Shown piece after piece: positions 56,253 to 64,000 of a stretch of DNA of 64,000 nucleotides. How positions within the stretch are numbered: position 1 is the first letter of the stretch; the number at the start of each line of letters is the position of its first letter. A model generated the notes under the pieces. The model ran no database searches and was not told the origin of the DNA. It saw nothing but the letters and a program-made list of their open reading frames with translations. This DNA comes from SKLM01 sp964514285 (lineage in GTDB: Bacteria; Chloroflexota; Anaerolineae; B4-G1): assembly GCA_964514285.1 (NCBI GenBank), contig CAZEQC010000001.1, forward strand, positions 62,001 to 126,000, in the 5' to 3' direction. Both the position numbers and the translations under genes were made by a program.

Positions 56253-57467
56253 ATGGAGACGACAAAGCCGCCTTTCGAACGTGCAGACCGTGCCTTGGAT
56301 CGGGATGGAGAGCAACATCCTGCCGAGAAGGACTTTCAGGCTGGCCGCGTCATCACTGTCAGCGCCGCGCACGGCGTGCACGATACTTACACTGCCTTCC
56401 TGCCCTCTCTCCTGCCGGTCTTCATCCAAAACCTTGCCCTCTCGAAGACGCGGGCTGGGCTCCTGACCGTTTTCCTCCAGGTCCCGTCGCTCCTGCAGCC
56501 CTTCATCGGGCACCTGGCCGATCGTGTGAGCCTCCGCTACTTGGTCATCCTCGCACCCGCTGTGACTGCCGCTATGATGAGCTTGCTAGGCGTGGCTCCC
56601 CGCTACGCTATGTTGGGCTTGCTGTTGGTCCTGGCCGGCGTCAGCTCTGCGGCTCTGCATTCGGTGGGGCCAGTGATGGCCGGGCGTCTTTCGGGAGAGA
56701 GCCTGGGACGGGGGATGGGCTTCTGGATGGTCGGTGGGGAGCTGGGCCGCACCCTGGGCCCGATCATCATCGTCAGCGCGCTACAGATCCTGACGCCTAA
56801 GGGGACCCCCTGGTTGATGCTGGGTGGGGTTCTGATGTCAGGTATCCTCTTCGTCCTGCTACAGGATGTGGCTGGGCGGCCGCCGCCGGCTGGTGCAGCG
56901 TTGCCCTGGATCGACGCTTTGCGTGCCCTAGGTCCTCTTCTGGCTCCTCTGATTGGGATCATCATCGCCCGCTCGTTCATGGTGTCGGCTCTGACCACCT
57001 ACTTGCCCACCTTTCTCAGCGAGGAGGGCAGTGGTCTCTTCTTCGCCGGGGCCTCCCTCTCCATCCTGGAGGGGGCTGGCGTGATCGGCGCGCTGGTCGG
57101 GGGCTCTCTGAGCGATCAGCTCGGCCGGCGCACCGTCTTGTTCGCCTCGATGATGGCGACCCCGCTCTTGATGGTCGCTTTCCTTGCCACCGATGGCTCG
57201 ATCCACATTCTGCTTCTGCTCTTGCTGGGGTTGAGCGCGCTCTCTGTCGGCCCGGTCATCATGGCTCTCGTGCAGGAGAACCTTCCGGAGAATCGGGCTC
57301 TGGCCAACGGTCTCTATATGGCCCTCAGCTTTGTGCTCCGTTCGGGCGTCATCGTGGTGATTGGAGCGATCGGCGATTGGCTCAGCCTGCGGGCAGCCTT
57401 CATGGTCAGCGCCGTCGCGCCTCTGTTGGGGCTCCCTCTCATTCTTCTCTTGCCTCGTAGGGACTAG
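56253..57467 (+). CDS. MFS transporter, fosmidomycin-resistance-like
   Basis: A 404-residue major facilitator with about 12 helices, resembling the Fsr-like group: AAHGVHDTYTAFLPSLLPVFI at the first helix, HLADRVSLRYLVIL in the first loop and GGSLSDQLGRRTVLFAS in the second half. The first 35 residues are hydrophilic and unusual. The substrate is unknown. ATG at 56253 with a weak site; it may be co-transcribed with the upstream deacetylase. It converges on the radical SAM gene. Confidence 0.88.
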   Translation: METTKPPFERADRALDRDGEQHPAEKDFQAGRVITVSAAHGVHDTYTAFLPSLLPVFIQNLALSKTRAGLLTVFLQVPSLLQPFIGHLADRVSLRYLVILAPAVTAAMMSLLGVAPRYAMLGLLLVLAGVSSAALHSVGPVMAGRLSGESLGRGMGFWMVGGELGRTLGPIIIVSALQILTPKGTPWLMLGGVLMSGILFVLLQDVAGRPPPAGAALPWIDALRALGPLLAPLIGIIIARSFMVSALTTYLPTFLSEEGSGLFFAGASLSILEGAGVIGALVGGSLSDQLGRRTVLFASMMATPLLMVAFLATDGSIHILLLLLLGLSALSVGPVIMALVQENLPENRALANGLYMALSFVLRSGVIVVIGAIGDWLSLRAAFMVSAVAPLLGLPLILLLPRRD

Positions 57468-57501
57468 CTTAACGCTCTGCAGACGGCACGCCCCTGCCCG
57501 C

Positions 57502-58644
57502 TTACGTGGACCAGAGCGATAGCTGGCGCGGCGGGCGGCGACCGTCCAGCAGGATGAAGGGCGCCGTCCGCTTGACCACGATCCCCAGCCTGCCCAGATG
57601 ACTCAAGTCTTGCAGCTTGCCCTGGCGTCGAGCTCTCATGATCCTCTCACTGCCCTTTGGGCCGATACCTGGCACGCGCAGAAGCTCGCGCTGGCTTGCC
57701 GTGTTGACTTCCACTGGGGCTTGCCGCAGGTTCCGCTCGGCCCAGACTAATTTCGGATCGGTCTCCAGCGGCAGATTGCCCCTCCGATCAAACGGCAGCT
57801 CCTCGGCGTCGAAGCCGTAGTCACGTAGCAGGAAGGACGCCTGATAGAGCCGATGCTCCCGCTCTTGTGGCGTGGGAGGATGTTCCTCCAACGGTGTGTC
57901 TACCACCGGCGTGAAGGCCATGAAGTAGGTCCGTGCCAGCCCTAGCTCTTGGTGCAGAAACGCCGTCGTCGTCAACAGCTCGACGTCGCTCTCGTCGCCG
58001 GCGCCGACGACGAACTGGGTGGTGGAGCTTGGCCAGCGCCCCGGTCTCTCTCGCCGGATCTCCTCGATCCAGCGCAAACGCTGCAGCAGCTCGTCGTTGA
58101 ACGTCTTGTGCGGGGCCAGAGAGCTGAGGCGCTTCGTGTTGGGGGCCTCCAGGTTGACCGAGACCCGGTTGGCCAGGCTCATCGCCGTCTCGACCTGCTC
58201 CCGCTCGGCGCCGGGCATGATCTTGAGATGGATGTAGCCCTGGAAATCGTAGCGGTGCCGCAGGATCTCCGCAGCATCAATTAGCCGCTCTTCTGTGTTC
58301 GGACCTCCGCCGGCGATGGCCGAGCTGAGGAAGATACCCTGGGCGATTCCGCTCTGGTGGAGCTGCATGAAGAGCCGGGCCAGCTCGTCCGGATGGAAGG
58401 TGGCCCGGCGGAAGTCACGTCCTTGGCGAAAGGCGCAGTAGTGGCAGTCGCGCTCACAGGCCGAGGTGAGTAAGGTCTTCATCAGGGCAATGCGCTTGCC
58501 GCCGGGCATCACCGCATGGTGGATGCAGTCGGCCAGATCGCCCGTATCCTGCTGCCTTGATGGCCGGCGCGTGCCAGCCACCTCCTCAGCCGGCTCAAAG
58601 CGGGTGGCCGGCCCCAATAGCCTGAGCTTATCTACTGCCTCCAT
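57502..58644 (-). CDS. Putative DNA modification/repair radical SAM protein with C-terminal HhH
   Basis: A 380-residue protein of the radical SAM family that in many genomes sits with a uracil-DNA-glycosylase-like gene. Cluster motif CERDCHYCAFRQGRDFRR near residue 63 (C-x3-C-x2-C); SSAIAGGGPNTEERLIDA; and a C-terminal helix-hairpin-helix DNA-binding region (VNTASQRELLRVPGIGPKGSERIMRARRQ near 315). It likely acts on DNA bases or DNA-linked substrates; chemistry unknown. No glycosylase partner is in the window. The ATG at 58644 follows GGAGG; the longer reading to 58689 lacks a site. Confidence 0.9.
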   Translation of the reverse strand: MEAVDKLRLLGPATRFEPAEEVAGTRRPSRQQDTGDLADCIHHAVMPGGKRIALMKTLLTSACERDCHYCAFRQGRDFRRATFHPDELARLFMQLHQSGIAQGIFLSSAIAGGGPNTEERLIDAAEILRHRYDFQGYIHLKIMPGAEREQVETAMSLANRVSVNLEAPNTKRLSSLAPHKTFNDELLQRLRWIEEIRRERPGRWPSSTTQFVVGAGDESDVELLTTTAFLHQELGLARTYFMAFTPVVDTPLEEHPPTPQEREHRLYQASFLLRDYGFDAEELPFDRRGNLPLETDPKLVWAERNLRQAPVEVNTASQRELLRVPGIGPKGSERIMRARRQGKLQDLSHLGRLGIVVKRTAPFILLDGRRPPRQLSLWST

Positions 58645-58763
58645 CGCGCCTCCACTCACCATGATAAGAACAAACGTTCGATCTGTCAAGGCGCCTAGCA
58701 GCTGTTATCATGCTCTTCTGGCCAAGGTGACCGGCACTTGGGAGCGCAGAGTTCTGGCCCGAA

Positions 58764-60077
58764 TCAGCTACCGTTATATCTGTGTGGCTTTGCCTCTCCT
58801 TTCGTCACACCAAGCATACAGAGGATGGCTAACACGAAGAAGCCCGGTGTGACCAAGAAGATCATATTGTAGTTGTTGCCTGTGAGATCGATCACCCAGC
58901 CGTTCAGGATTGGGCCCACCACCGCCGCCAGCGTGCCCGCCACGTAGTAGAGGCCGGTGTAGGTTCCCAACGTTGCCTCCGAGGGCGAGGTGTCCACCAC
59001 CATCGGCAGGCTGTTGATGTTGACCAGCGACCATGCCACGCCTCCCACCGCTAGCAGTGCCACAATGGCCGGCACCGTCGGAGTGAAGAACGCGATTAGC
59101 AGCAGTATGGCGAAAGCCGCGAGGCCGACGATGATCGTTCTCCGGCGGCCAAAGCGGGTGGCGATGAAGCCGCTGGGGATCGAGAAGGCGATGAACGTGA
59201 CGTAGGCTACGCTCAGTATCATACTGGCCGTGGATTCGCTCACCCCCAGGGTTACCACGCCGTAGGAGCTGAAAAAGGTCTCGATGGCGTTATAGCCTAC
59301 GAACCAGAAGAAGATGGCCAGGATAAGAAGCGCCAAGCTACGGACGTTCTCTGGTGGGATATCGCGCACGGCGTAGAAGATCCCCAGGCCTTTCTCTCGC
59401 GAGGAGGCTGAGCCGACCAATTCCCGCGGTTCCTTGACCCTCCAGAAGAGGATTCCGACCGCGATCAGAGTGATAGCGCCCCCGACCCAGAAGGGTAGAG
59501 GTCGGTAGATCTTGTAGAGCGCACCCCCTACCAAGAACGCCAGGACGCCGCCCAGGCCACCCATCAGATTGATGACCCCGTTGGCCTTCGACCGGAGGGG
59601 CGAGGGCACCAGATCGGGCATCAGGGCGATGACGGGCGTGCGGAAGGCCGCCATGGCCAGCAGCATGACGCTCAAGGTGGCGACGAAGAAGACGAATAGA
59701 CCCGTCAGCTCACTCACCTGACCGTTGAGCGCCGGAGGAATCATCCTCGGGGCGATCGGTATCAGGGCAAAGGCGGCCACAGCTACAGGGGCGAAGCCGA
59801 TGATGTACGGCATCCGGCGGCCGATGCGCGTGTGGGTTCGGTCGCTCAGAGCTCCCATCAGGGGTTGGATGAAGAAGGCGGCGATGTTGTCGAGGGTCAT
59901 AATGAAGCCGGTCAGGGTGGCGCTCAGACCAAAGCCGAGCGTCGAGGCCTCAAACCCCGGATTCCCGGCCTGCAGGAAGATTGGAACGTATGTGTTGTAC
60001 ACGGCCCACATGATGCTGGTGGAGAAGAAGCCGAAGCCAATGAGGAACGTTTTCTTGTAGTCGAGTTGCTGATCCAT
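58764..60077 (-). CDS. MFS transporter of the glycoside-cation symporter type
   Basis: A 437-residue transporter with 12 helices, similar to GPH/SLC45-type sugar symporters: LMGALSDRTHTRIGRRMPYI in the first loop (the SDRTxxxxGRRRP family signature), VIALMPDLVPSPLRSKANG in the middle, and FIATRFGRRRTIIVG in the second half. Probably imports a disaccharide or glycoside with H+ or Na+. The ATG at 60077 follows AAGGAG. It is the same direction as, and downstream of, a lipoprotein with a glycosidase-like propeller, which could supply the sugar. Confidence 0.9.
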   Translation of the reverse strand: MDQQLDYKKTFLIGFGFFSTSIMWAVYNTYVPIFLQAGNPGFEASTLGFGLSATLTGFIMTLDNIAAFFIQPLMGALSDRTHTRIGRRMPYIIGFAPVAVAAFALIPIAPRMIPPALNGQVSELTGLFVFFVATLSVMLLAMAAFRTPVIALMPDLVPSPLRSKANGVINLMGGLGGVLAFLVGGALYKIYRPLPFWVGGAITLIAVGILFWRVKEPRELVGSASSREKGLGIFYAVRDIPPENVRSLALLILAIFFWFVGYNAIETFFSSYGVVTLGVSESTASMILSVAYVTFIAFSIPSGFIATRFGRRRTIIVGLAAFAILLLIAFFTPTVPAIVALLAVGGVAWSLVNINSLPMVVDTSPSEATLGTYTGLYYVAGTLAAVVGPILNGWVIDLTGNNYNMIFLVTPGFFVLAILCMLGVTKGEAKPHRYNGS

Positions 60078-60172
60078 GAAGGTCTCCTTTGATTCGATGA
60101 TGACAAGCACGTCTCGAACCGGTCACATCTTCTACATGGGTATACCCGCGCCCCGGCGGTGCTGCACGAGTG

Positions 60173-61567
60173 CTATCGGCGCACCAGCACGTACCGACCA
60201 CGCGTCGTCTGAGAGGTGGCGGTGTACAGGTACGTCGCCGGGCCCACGATCACCAGGTCCCCGTGGCCGATGCCCCAGTTGTTCGCCACGTCCATAATCA
60301 CCGGATTGCCTGGATACGTCTCCCAAGGACCGTCGATGGCAGGGCCCACGCTGCGGGCGAAACCCAGCGCAAACTGATCATCCACGACGGCGGGATCGCT
60401 GGGGCCACGCACCCCCTCGTAGGCCATATAGGCGTGCTCCCCCACGCGCACGACATCGGCCGAGGATATGGTGCGGAAGTCGAAGTAAGGGTTAGCCGCT
60501 GCCCCCCGGGCGTCCAGGGGGCCGTAACCGTTCTCCGCCCCAAAGAGGGGGTTTGAGGCGCACTTCCGGAGGCCGCTCGCTCCAGCGGCTTTGTCGCCGA
60601 CGTAGCAGCCCATATGACCCGGATCTCGGCCCAAGCCCACGAAGACGTAGAGATGCGTGCCTTCAACGAAGATCCCTGGCGGCGCGCCGACCAGACAGTC
60701 GCCAAACTCCTTCTCGGCGTAGATGTTGGGATGCTCGCCGATCGATTCGGCCTCTGTGCATGGCTCTGTCTCCGACTGCCACTGTCCGCTGCCTGGGACG
60801 TGTGCCTCCGCGGACCAGTGAATGCCGTCGGGAGACGTGCGCAGGTAGGTGCCTGCACCCCATTCGTACACGATGTACGCCCTGCCGCCGTCGAAGAAGA
60901 CCCGAGGATACTGCTGCTGTCCCGTGTGATCGTGCCCTGGTCTGCATGGACAGCTGCTGCATGGAAAGAGACAGACCGGGTCCTCCAGCGAGAAGTGGAG
61001 GCCGCCATCGTAACTCTTCCACAGTGTGACGCACCCCGGAAACGGCGCTGGATCGCCGCACGAGTCGACTACGCCCGCCGACTCGTGGCTGGCGTGTAGA
61101 TACGACCAGAACTCACCGCCGCCTCGATGCACGGTGTCCGACTCACCCACCGGGAGCCCCACGTCGACAGCCTCGACCACCCACTCGGCCTGACCAGCCC
61201 AGAAGTCGTCGAGTGTGGCGAAGTGACGCCCTGCGGGCGGCGTGGGGACGAAGGCAGAGGCCACCAGCGTCGTGGGCGTCGGGAGGGGGGGCGTCCTCGT
61301 CGGCGTTGGTGGAGTGGGCGTGGCCGTCGGTTCGGGCGTGGAGGTAGGGACGGGCGTCGTCGGCGTGGGCGAAGGGTTCGGCGAGGGCGTCACAGTGGCT
61401 GTTGGGCTTGGAACGGGCGTGCTTGTCGAGGCCACCGTCGGAAGCGGGGTAGGGGACGGGGCCTGCGTCGTTGGTGCCGGGGATGCGCCCGGTCCGCAGC
61501 TTGTCGTGCTAGCTGAGACGAGCAAGAGCAGCACGATGACGGGGTAGACACACCGCAGCCCCGTCAT
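60173..61567 (-). CDS. Lipoprotein with Pro/Thr linker and beta-propeller-like domain
   Basis: A 464-residue lipoprotein. Signal peptide ending STTSC (lipobox Cys24), then a low-complexity Pro/Thr/Ser linker (about 28-105) that would span the cell wall, then a domain (about 110-464) with repeated strands resembling five-bladed glycosidase-like propellers (WKSYDGGLHFS, LRTSPDGIHWS, GPWETYPGNPVI). Catalytic Asp/Glu residues are not assigned, so enzymatic activity is open. The start at 61567 is chosen for the signal peptide; the longer reading overlaps the rplT terminator. Its promoter is not clear. Confidence 0.75.
   Translation of the reverse strand: MTGLRCVYPVIVLLLLVSASTTSCGPGASPAPTTQAPSPTPLPTVASTSTPVPSPTATVTPSPNPSPTPTTPVPTSTPEPTATPTPPTPTRTPPLPTPTTLVASAFVPTPPAGRHFATLDDFWAGQAEWVVEAVDVGLPVGESDTVHRGGGEFWSYLHASHESAGVVDSCGDPAPFPGCVTLWKSYDGGLHFSLEDPVCLFPCSSCPCRPGHDHTGQQQYPRVFFDGGRAYIVYEWGAGTYLRTSPDGIHWSAEAHVPGSGQWQSETEPCTEAESIGEHPNIYAEKEFGDCLVGAPPGIFVEGTHLYVFVGLGRDPGHMGCYVGDKAAGASGLRKCASNPLFGAENGYGPLDARGAAANPYFDFRTISSADVVRVGEHAYMAYEGVRGPSDPAVVDDQFALGFARSVGPAIDGPWETYPGNPVIMDVANNWGIGHGDLVIVGPATYLYTATSQTTRGRYVLVRR
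61262..61480 (-). repeat. Low-complexity Pro/Thr linker-coding repeat
   Basis: Irregular repeats of Pro-Thr / Thr-Pro codons within the lipoprotein gene (bases rich in ggcgtcgg on the plus strand). Prone to length change; no regular unit. Confidence 0.65.
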
Positions 61568-61599
61568 ACGCCGCTGAATCTGCCGTGATCGTTCGTAAC

Positions 61600-61623
61600 A
61601 AAAAAGGGAGCCCCAAGGCTCCC
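61600..61623 (-). terminator. Terminator after rplT
   Basis: On the minus strand GGGAGCC (61617-61623), loop TTGG, GGCTCCC (61606-61612), then TTTTTT (61605-61600). It ends 33 bases before the lipoprotein start. Confidence 0.9.
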
Positions 61624-61651
61624 TCTGTCCTTGCAGAACAATGGCCAATCT

Positions 61652-62005
61652 CTATGCCACAGCGTCCTTCGCCACTTGGACGATCTCAGCGAAAGCGTCC
61701 TCATCTCGGACAGCGAGATCGGCCAGGATCTTGCGGTCCAGCGCCACGTCGGCTTCCTTCAGACCGTGGATAAAGCGGCTGTACGGCATCCCATGCTGTC
61801 TCGCGGCCGCGTTGATGCGCGTGATCCACAGCCGTCGGAGATCGCGCCGGCGCTGACGCCGATCTCGGTAAGCATACCATTGGGACTTCATCCAGGCTTC
61901 GTTAGCCCGGCGGTAAAGATGATGTCGCGTTCCCCAGTAGCCCTTCGTATCCCGAAGGATCTTCTTGTGGCGACGACGTCGATTTCCTCCACCCTTGACT
62001 CGCAC
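61652..62005 (-). CDS. rplT: 50S ribosomal protein L20
   Basis: A 117-residue L20. Typical N-terminus VRVKGGGNRRRRHKKILRDTKGYWG, then RRRDLRRLWITRINAAAR and SRFIHGLKEADVALDRKILADLA. It is an early-assembly 23S rRNA-binding protein and in other bacteria represses its own operon. GTG start at 62005, with AAGGAG 8 bases upstream. It follows infC with a hairpin between and no rpmI. Confidence 0.98.
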   Translation of the reverse strand: MRVKGGGNRRRRHKKILRDTKGYWGTRHHLYRRANEAWMKSQWYAYRDRRQRRRDLRRLWITRINAAARQHGMPYSRFIHGLKEADVALDRKILADLAVRDEDAFAEIVQVAKDAVA

Positions 62006-62040
62006 TGCTCTTTGCTCCTTTGAGAACTAGTTATCCAGCC

Positions 62041-62069
62041 AAAAACGAATCCGCCTTCACCTGGCGGAT
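62041..62069 (-). terminator. Attenuator-like hairpin between infC and rplT
   Basis: Minus strand ATCCGCC (62063-62069), loop of 7, GGCGGAT (62049-62055), then TCG and TTTTT (62045-62041). It could end infC transcripts or form part of an L20-controlled leader. Confidence 0.7.
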
Positions 62070-62141
62070 CTTCTTCTGATCCTTAAAGGCTTCTCGACTG
62101 TGAGGTGTCGGGAGAGGCGGTTTGGCCCGCCCTCCTCTTGC

Positions 62142-62657
62142 TCACTCTTCAGACGGGGTCAAGACCATCAGCATCGAGTAGCGGTCCATGCTCGGCCGTT
62201 GTTCGACCTCGCTGATGTCAGACAGCTCCTCAGCGATCTCTCGCAGTTTCTCGCGTCCGATCTCGGGGTAGGTGATCTCCCGACCTCTGAAGCGCATACG
62301 GACTTTAACCTTCTTGCCGTCTTCGAGCCAGCCTCTGGCTCGGCGCACCTTAAAGTCGCGATGGTGATCCGCCGTCTTGGGCCGCAGCTGGATCTCCTTG
62401 ACCTCGATGTGCTTCTGTGATTTGCGCGCCTGCTGGGCTGCTTTCTCCTGTTCATATTTGAACTTCCCGTAGTCCATCACCTTGACCACGGGGGGATTGG
62501 CGTTGGGCGCGACTTCTACGAGGTCCAGATCTGTGGAGATAGCGGCTTCCACAGCTTCTTCCAGCGGCACGACACCTCTGTTTTCCCCCTCGGCGTCTAT
62601 GAGCCGGACCGGAGAAACACGAATCTGCCGATTAACGCGATATGACTTCGGGCTAAT
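62142..62657 (-). CDS. infC: Translation initiation factor IF-3, AUU start
   Basis: A 171-residue IF-3. The N-terminal domain begins SPKSYRVNRQIRVSPVRLID and continues with EENRGVVPLEEA-like strands; the C-terminal domain carries VKEIQLRPKT and MRFRGREITYPE. It prevents subunit joining and checks initiation. There is no ATG, GTG or TTG in frame upstream of codon 30, yet IF-3 homology extends through that part. ATT at 62655-62657, 9 bases after AGGAGG, is the only sensible start, as in E. coli infC where AUU permits self-control. A promoter lies at 62714-62742. Confidence 0.95.
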   Translation of the reverse strand: MSPKSYRVNRQIRVSPVRLIDAEGENRGVVPLEEAVEAAISTDLDLVEVAPNANPPVVKVMDYGKFKYEQEKAAQQARKSQKHIEVKEIQLRPKTADHHRDFKVRRARGWLEDGKKVKVRMRFRGREITYPEIGREKLREIAEELSDISEVEQRPSMDRYSMLMVLTPSEE

Positions 62658-62713
62658 AAGGTCTTACCTCCTAGAGATGTGTCTGAATCTACATACGAAT
62701 TCCATCACAGAGT

Positions 62714-62742
62714 ATAATAGCATAGTTGAGGAATGATGTCAA
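62714..62742 (-). promoter_or_regulatory. Strong infC promoter
   Basis: Minus strand perfect -35 TTGACA (62737-62742), 17 bases, TATTAT (62714-62719). Gives a leader of about 50 bases carrying AGGAGGT. Confidence 0.75.
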
Positions 62743-62800
62743 ATTGCTCAGACTATCTTGCAGGATCTGAGCCTCACTGGACGAAGGTGATGACGGAAGG

Positions 62801-62828
62801 GATGGGGGCATCTAGCAAAGCCCCCATC
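62801..62828 (-). terminator. Hairpin after thrS
   Basis: GATGGGGGC (62801-62809) and GCCCCCATC (62820-62828), 9 bp perfect stem, 10-base loop, just after the thrS stop. No strong T-run on the minus strand. Confidence 0.6.
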
Positions 62829-62840
62829 CTGCCACCGGGG

Positions 62841-64000
62841 CTACAGCTGTCGCCGTGTCTCGATGGCCTCCTGGGCCAGCTCGATGAACGCATCCACGGA
62901 CATGGCGCCCAGTACCTCCTCGTTCCGCAGTCGGAGGTTCACCTGTTCTGCCTCGATCTCCCGGTCGCCCATGATGAGCATATAGGGCACTTTCTCCATC
63001 TGAGCGTGACGGATCTTGGCCCCCATCCGGTCGCTGGAGTCGTCAACCTCCACCCGCAATCCCGCCGCTTGTAGCCGCTCGGCCACGCCCTCGGCATACT
63101 CGACGTGACGGTCGACGATCGGGATCAGCACCGCCTGAACCGGGCTCAGCCAGACCGGGAACGCACCGGCGTAGTGCTCCACCAGGATGCCGAAGAAGCG
63201 TTCGATGCTCCCCAGCAGGGCGCGATGGACCATGTAGGGACGGTGTTCCTCGCCGTCCTCGCCGACGTACGTCATGTCGAATCGCTCCGGCACGTTGAAG
63301 TCGAACTGGATCGTCGTCAGCTGCCACGTACGTCCGAGAGCATCCTTGATGTGGATGTCGATCTTGGGTCCGTAGAACACGGCCTCACCCTCGATCCGCT
63401 CGTAGGCCAGGTCGCGGGCCTCAATGGCCTTCAACAGCGACGCCTCCGCTTGATCCCACATGGCGTCCTCGCCGGCGTACTTGTCCGGCGCGTCAGGATC
63501 ACGCACACTCAACTGGACCTTGAACTGCTCGAAGCCGAAGCTGCGCAGCATGTTGAGGCTGAAATCGAGCACCCGCAGGATCTCATCCTCGATCTGATCC
63601 GGTGTGCAGAAGATGTGGGCGTCATCCTGCGTGAAGCCGCGCACGCGCAGCAGGCCATGGAGCACGCCGCTTCGCTCGTACCGGTAGACCGTGCCTAGCT
63701 CGGCCCAGCGAAGCGGTAGATCACGGTATGAACGGAGGTCGGACTTGTAGATTAGAATGTGGAATGGACAGTTCATCGGTTTGAGGTAGTAGTCCACCCC
63801 ATCCACATCCATAGGGGAGTACATACCCTCTTCGTAGAAGTCGAGGTGTCCGGACCGCTGCCACAGCTCTGCCTTGCCAATGTGTGGCGTATAGACGATC
63901 TCGTAGCCGCCCTCGCGATGGCGGGCACGCCAGAAATCCTCGATGATCTGCCGAATGCGACCGCCCTTGGGATGCCAGTAGGCCAGTCCGGCTCCACCCT
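62841..64000 (-). CDS. thrS: Threonine-tRNA ligase, C-terminal part (cut by window end)
   Basis: The last about 386 residues of threonyl-tRNA synthetase; the gene continues beyond the window. Class II motifs: motif 2 region YRYERSGVLHGLLRVRGFTQDDAHIFC, motif 3 HRALLGSIERFFGILVEH, and the zinc-site Cys in KPMNCPFHILIY. The anticodon-binding domain follows (LSPVQAVLIPIVDRHVEYA; GDREIEAEQVNLRLRN). It charges tRNA-Thr. It lies upstream of infC and rplT on the same strand, the order seen in many bacteria. Confidence 0.97.
   Translation of the reverse strand, partial: GGAGLAYWHPKGGRIRQIIEDFWRARHREGGYEIVYTPHIGKAELWQRSGHLDFYEEGMYSPMDVDGVDYYLKPMNCPFHILIYKSDLRSYRDLPLRWAELGTVYRYERSGVLHGLLRVRGFTQDDAHIFCTPDQIEDEILRVLDFSLNMLRSFGFEQFKVQLSVRDPDAPDKYAGEDAMWDQAEASLLKAIEARDLAYERIEGEAVFYGPKIDIHIKDALGRTWQLTTIQFDFNVPERFDMTYVGEDGEEHRPYMVHRALLGSIERFFGILVEHYAGAFPVWLSPVQAVLIPIVDRHVEYAEGVAERLQAAGLRVEVDDSSDRMGAKIRHAQMEKVPYMLIMGDREIEAEQVNLRLRNEEVLGAMSVDAFIELAQEAIETRRQL

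Noticed and set aside
62041..62144. Read-through of the infC UGA stop, giving about 35 extra codons in the same frame
   Set aside because: The open frame runs into an attenuator-like hairpin, the protein already has a normal IF-3 end, and a stretch this short can be open by chance.
1..64000. tRNA, rRNA, CRISPR or transposase genes
   Set aside because: None was recognised by eye in gaps on either strand; a covariance-model search could still find a divergent tRNA.

Overview
The window is a dense, roughly 58-60 % GC bacterial chromosome segment with about 45 protein genes on both strands. The gene set suggests a Chloroflexota bacterium of the Anaerolineae type. This is inferred from gene content, not from a marker tree. 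Supporting content includes an ADP-forming acyl-CoA synthetase beside a BioD/DRTGG protein, a SpoIIIAA-R3H ATPase, a DUF951 protein, a KD-type guanylate kinase-like protein, YfhO and SpeE-like membrane proteins, and a Pro/Thr-linker lipoprotein. No tRNA, rRNA, CRISPR array or insertion sequence was recognised.

Layout. 1-9.1 kb: a GYD protein and mutL (minus), then acyl-CoA synthetase, BioD/DRTGG protein, enolase and pyruvate kinase (plus), i.e. lower glycolysis and ATP-yielding acid production. 9.1-18.7 kb: zinc-ribbon membrane protein and DedA (minus), then a V4R protein, response regulator, polyprenol-phosphate glycosyltransferase, a YfhO-flippase fusion and a small tyrosine phosphatase (plus). 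18.8-24.4 kb: YchF and a large sensor kinase (minus), with a SpoIIE-type phosphatase divergent from the kinase. 24.6-31.7 kb: a P-loop protein, a compact structured RNA ending in a terminator, then a tightly packed run of site-2 protease, HEAT protein, membrane-anchored MA-type metallopeptidase, DEDDy nuclease, radical SAM enzyme, acylphosphatase and FecR-like protein. 31.8-38.4 kb (minus): a 1441-residue protein with two glycosidase-like barrels around two C39-like peptidase repeats, RadC, and a DsbA-cyclophilin lipoprotein. 38.7-43.8 kb: a lipoprotein isoaspartyl methyltransferase, SpeE-like membrane protein, MFS transporter and THEP1 NTPase. 43.8-51.4 kb: SpoIIIAA-R3H, tmk, FmdB, gmk-like, DUF951, a GT-B glycosyltransferase and a B12-type radical SAM protein. 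51.7-61.6 kb: Lon, patatin, LmbE deacetylase, two MFS transporters, a DNA-repair-type radical SAM protein and a beta-propeller-like lipoprotein. 61.6-64 kb: rplT, infC and thrS (cut by the window end).

Most interesting points: (i) the promoter / four-hairpin RNA / terminator cassette directly before the site-2 protease operon; (ii) the large glycosidase/C39 protein, in which one C39 repeat has lost Cys and His while the other keeps Cys, His and Asp; (iii) an intergenic repeat family with three alignable copies, plus nested palindromes lying in frame inside the YfhO gene; (iv) infC starting at AUU and followed directly by rplT with no rpmI; (v) protein-repair and folding enzymes (PCMT, DsbA-PPIase) carrying lipoprotein signals; (vi) five degenerate 17-18 bp tandem repeats just ahead of the BioD/DRTGG gene. 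Many promoters fit a -35/-10 pattern with 16-18 bp spacing, often as back-to-back divergent pairs.
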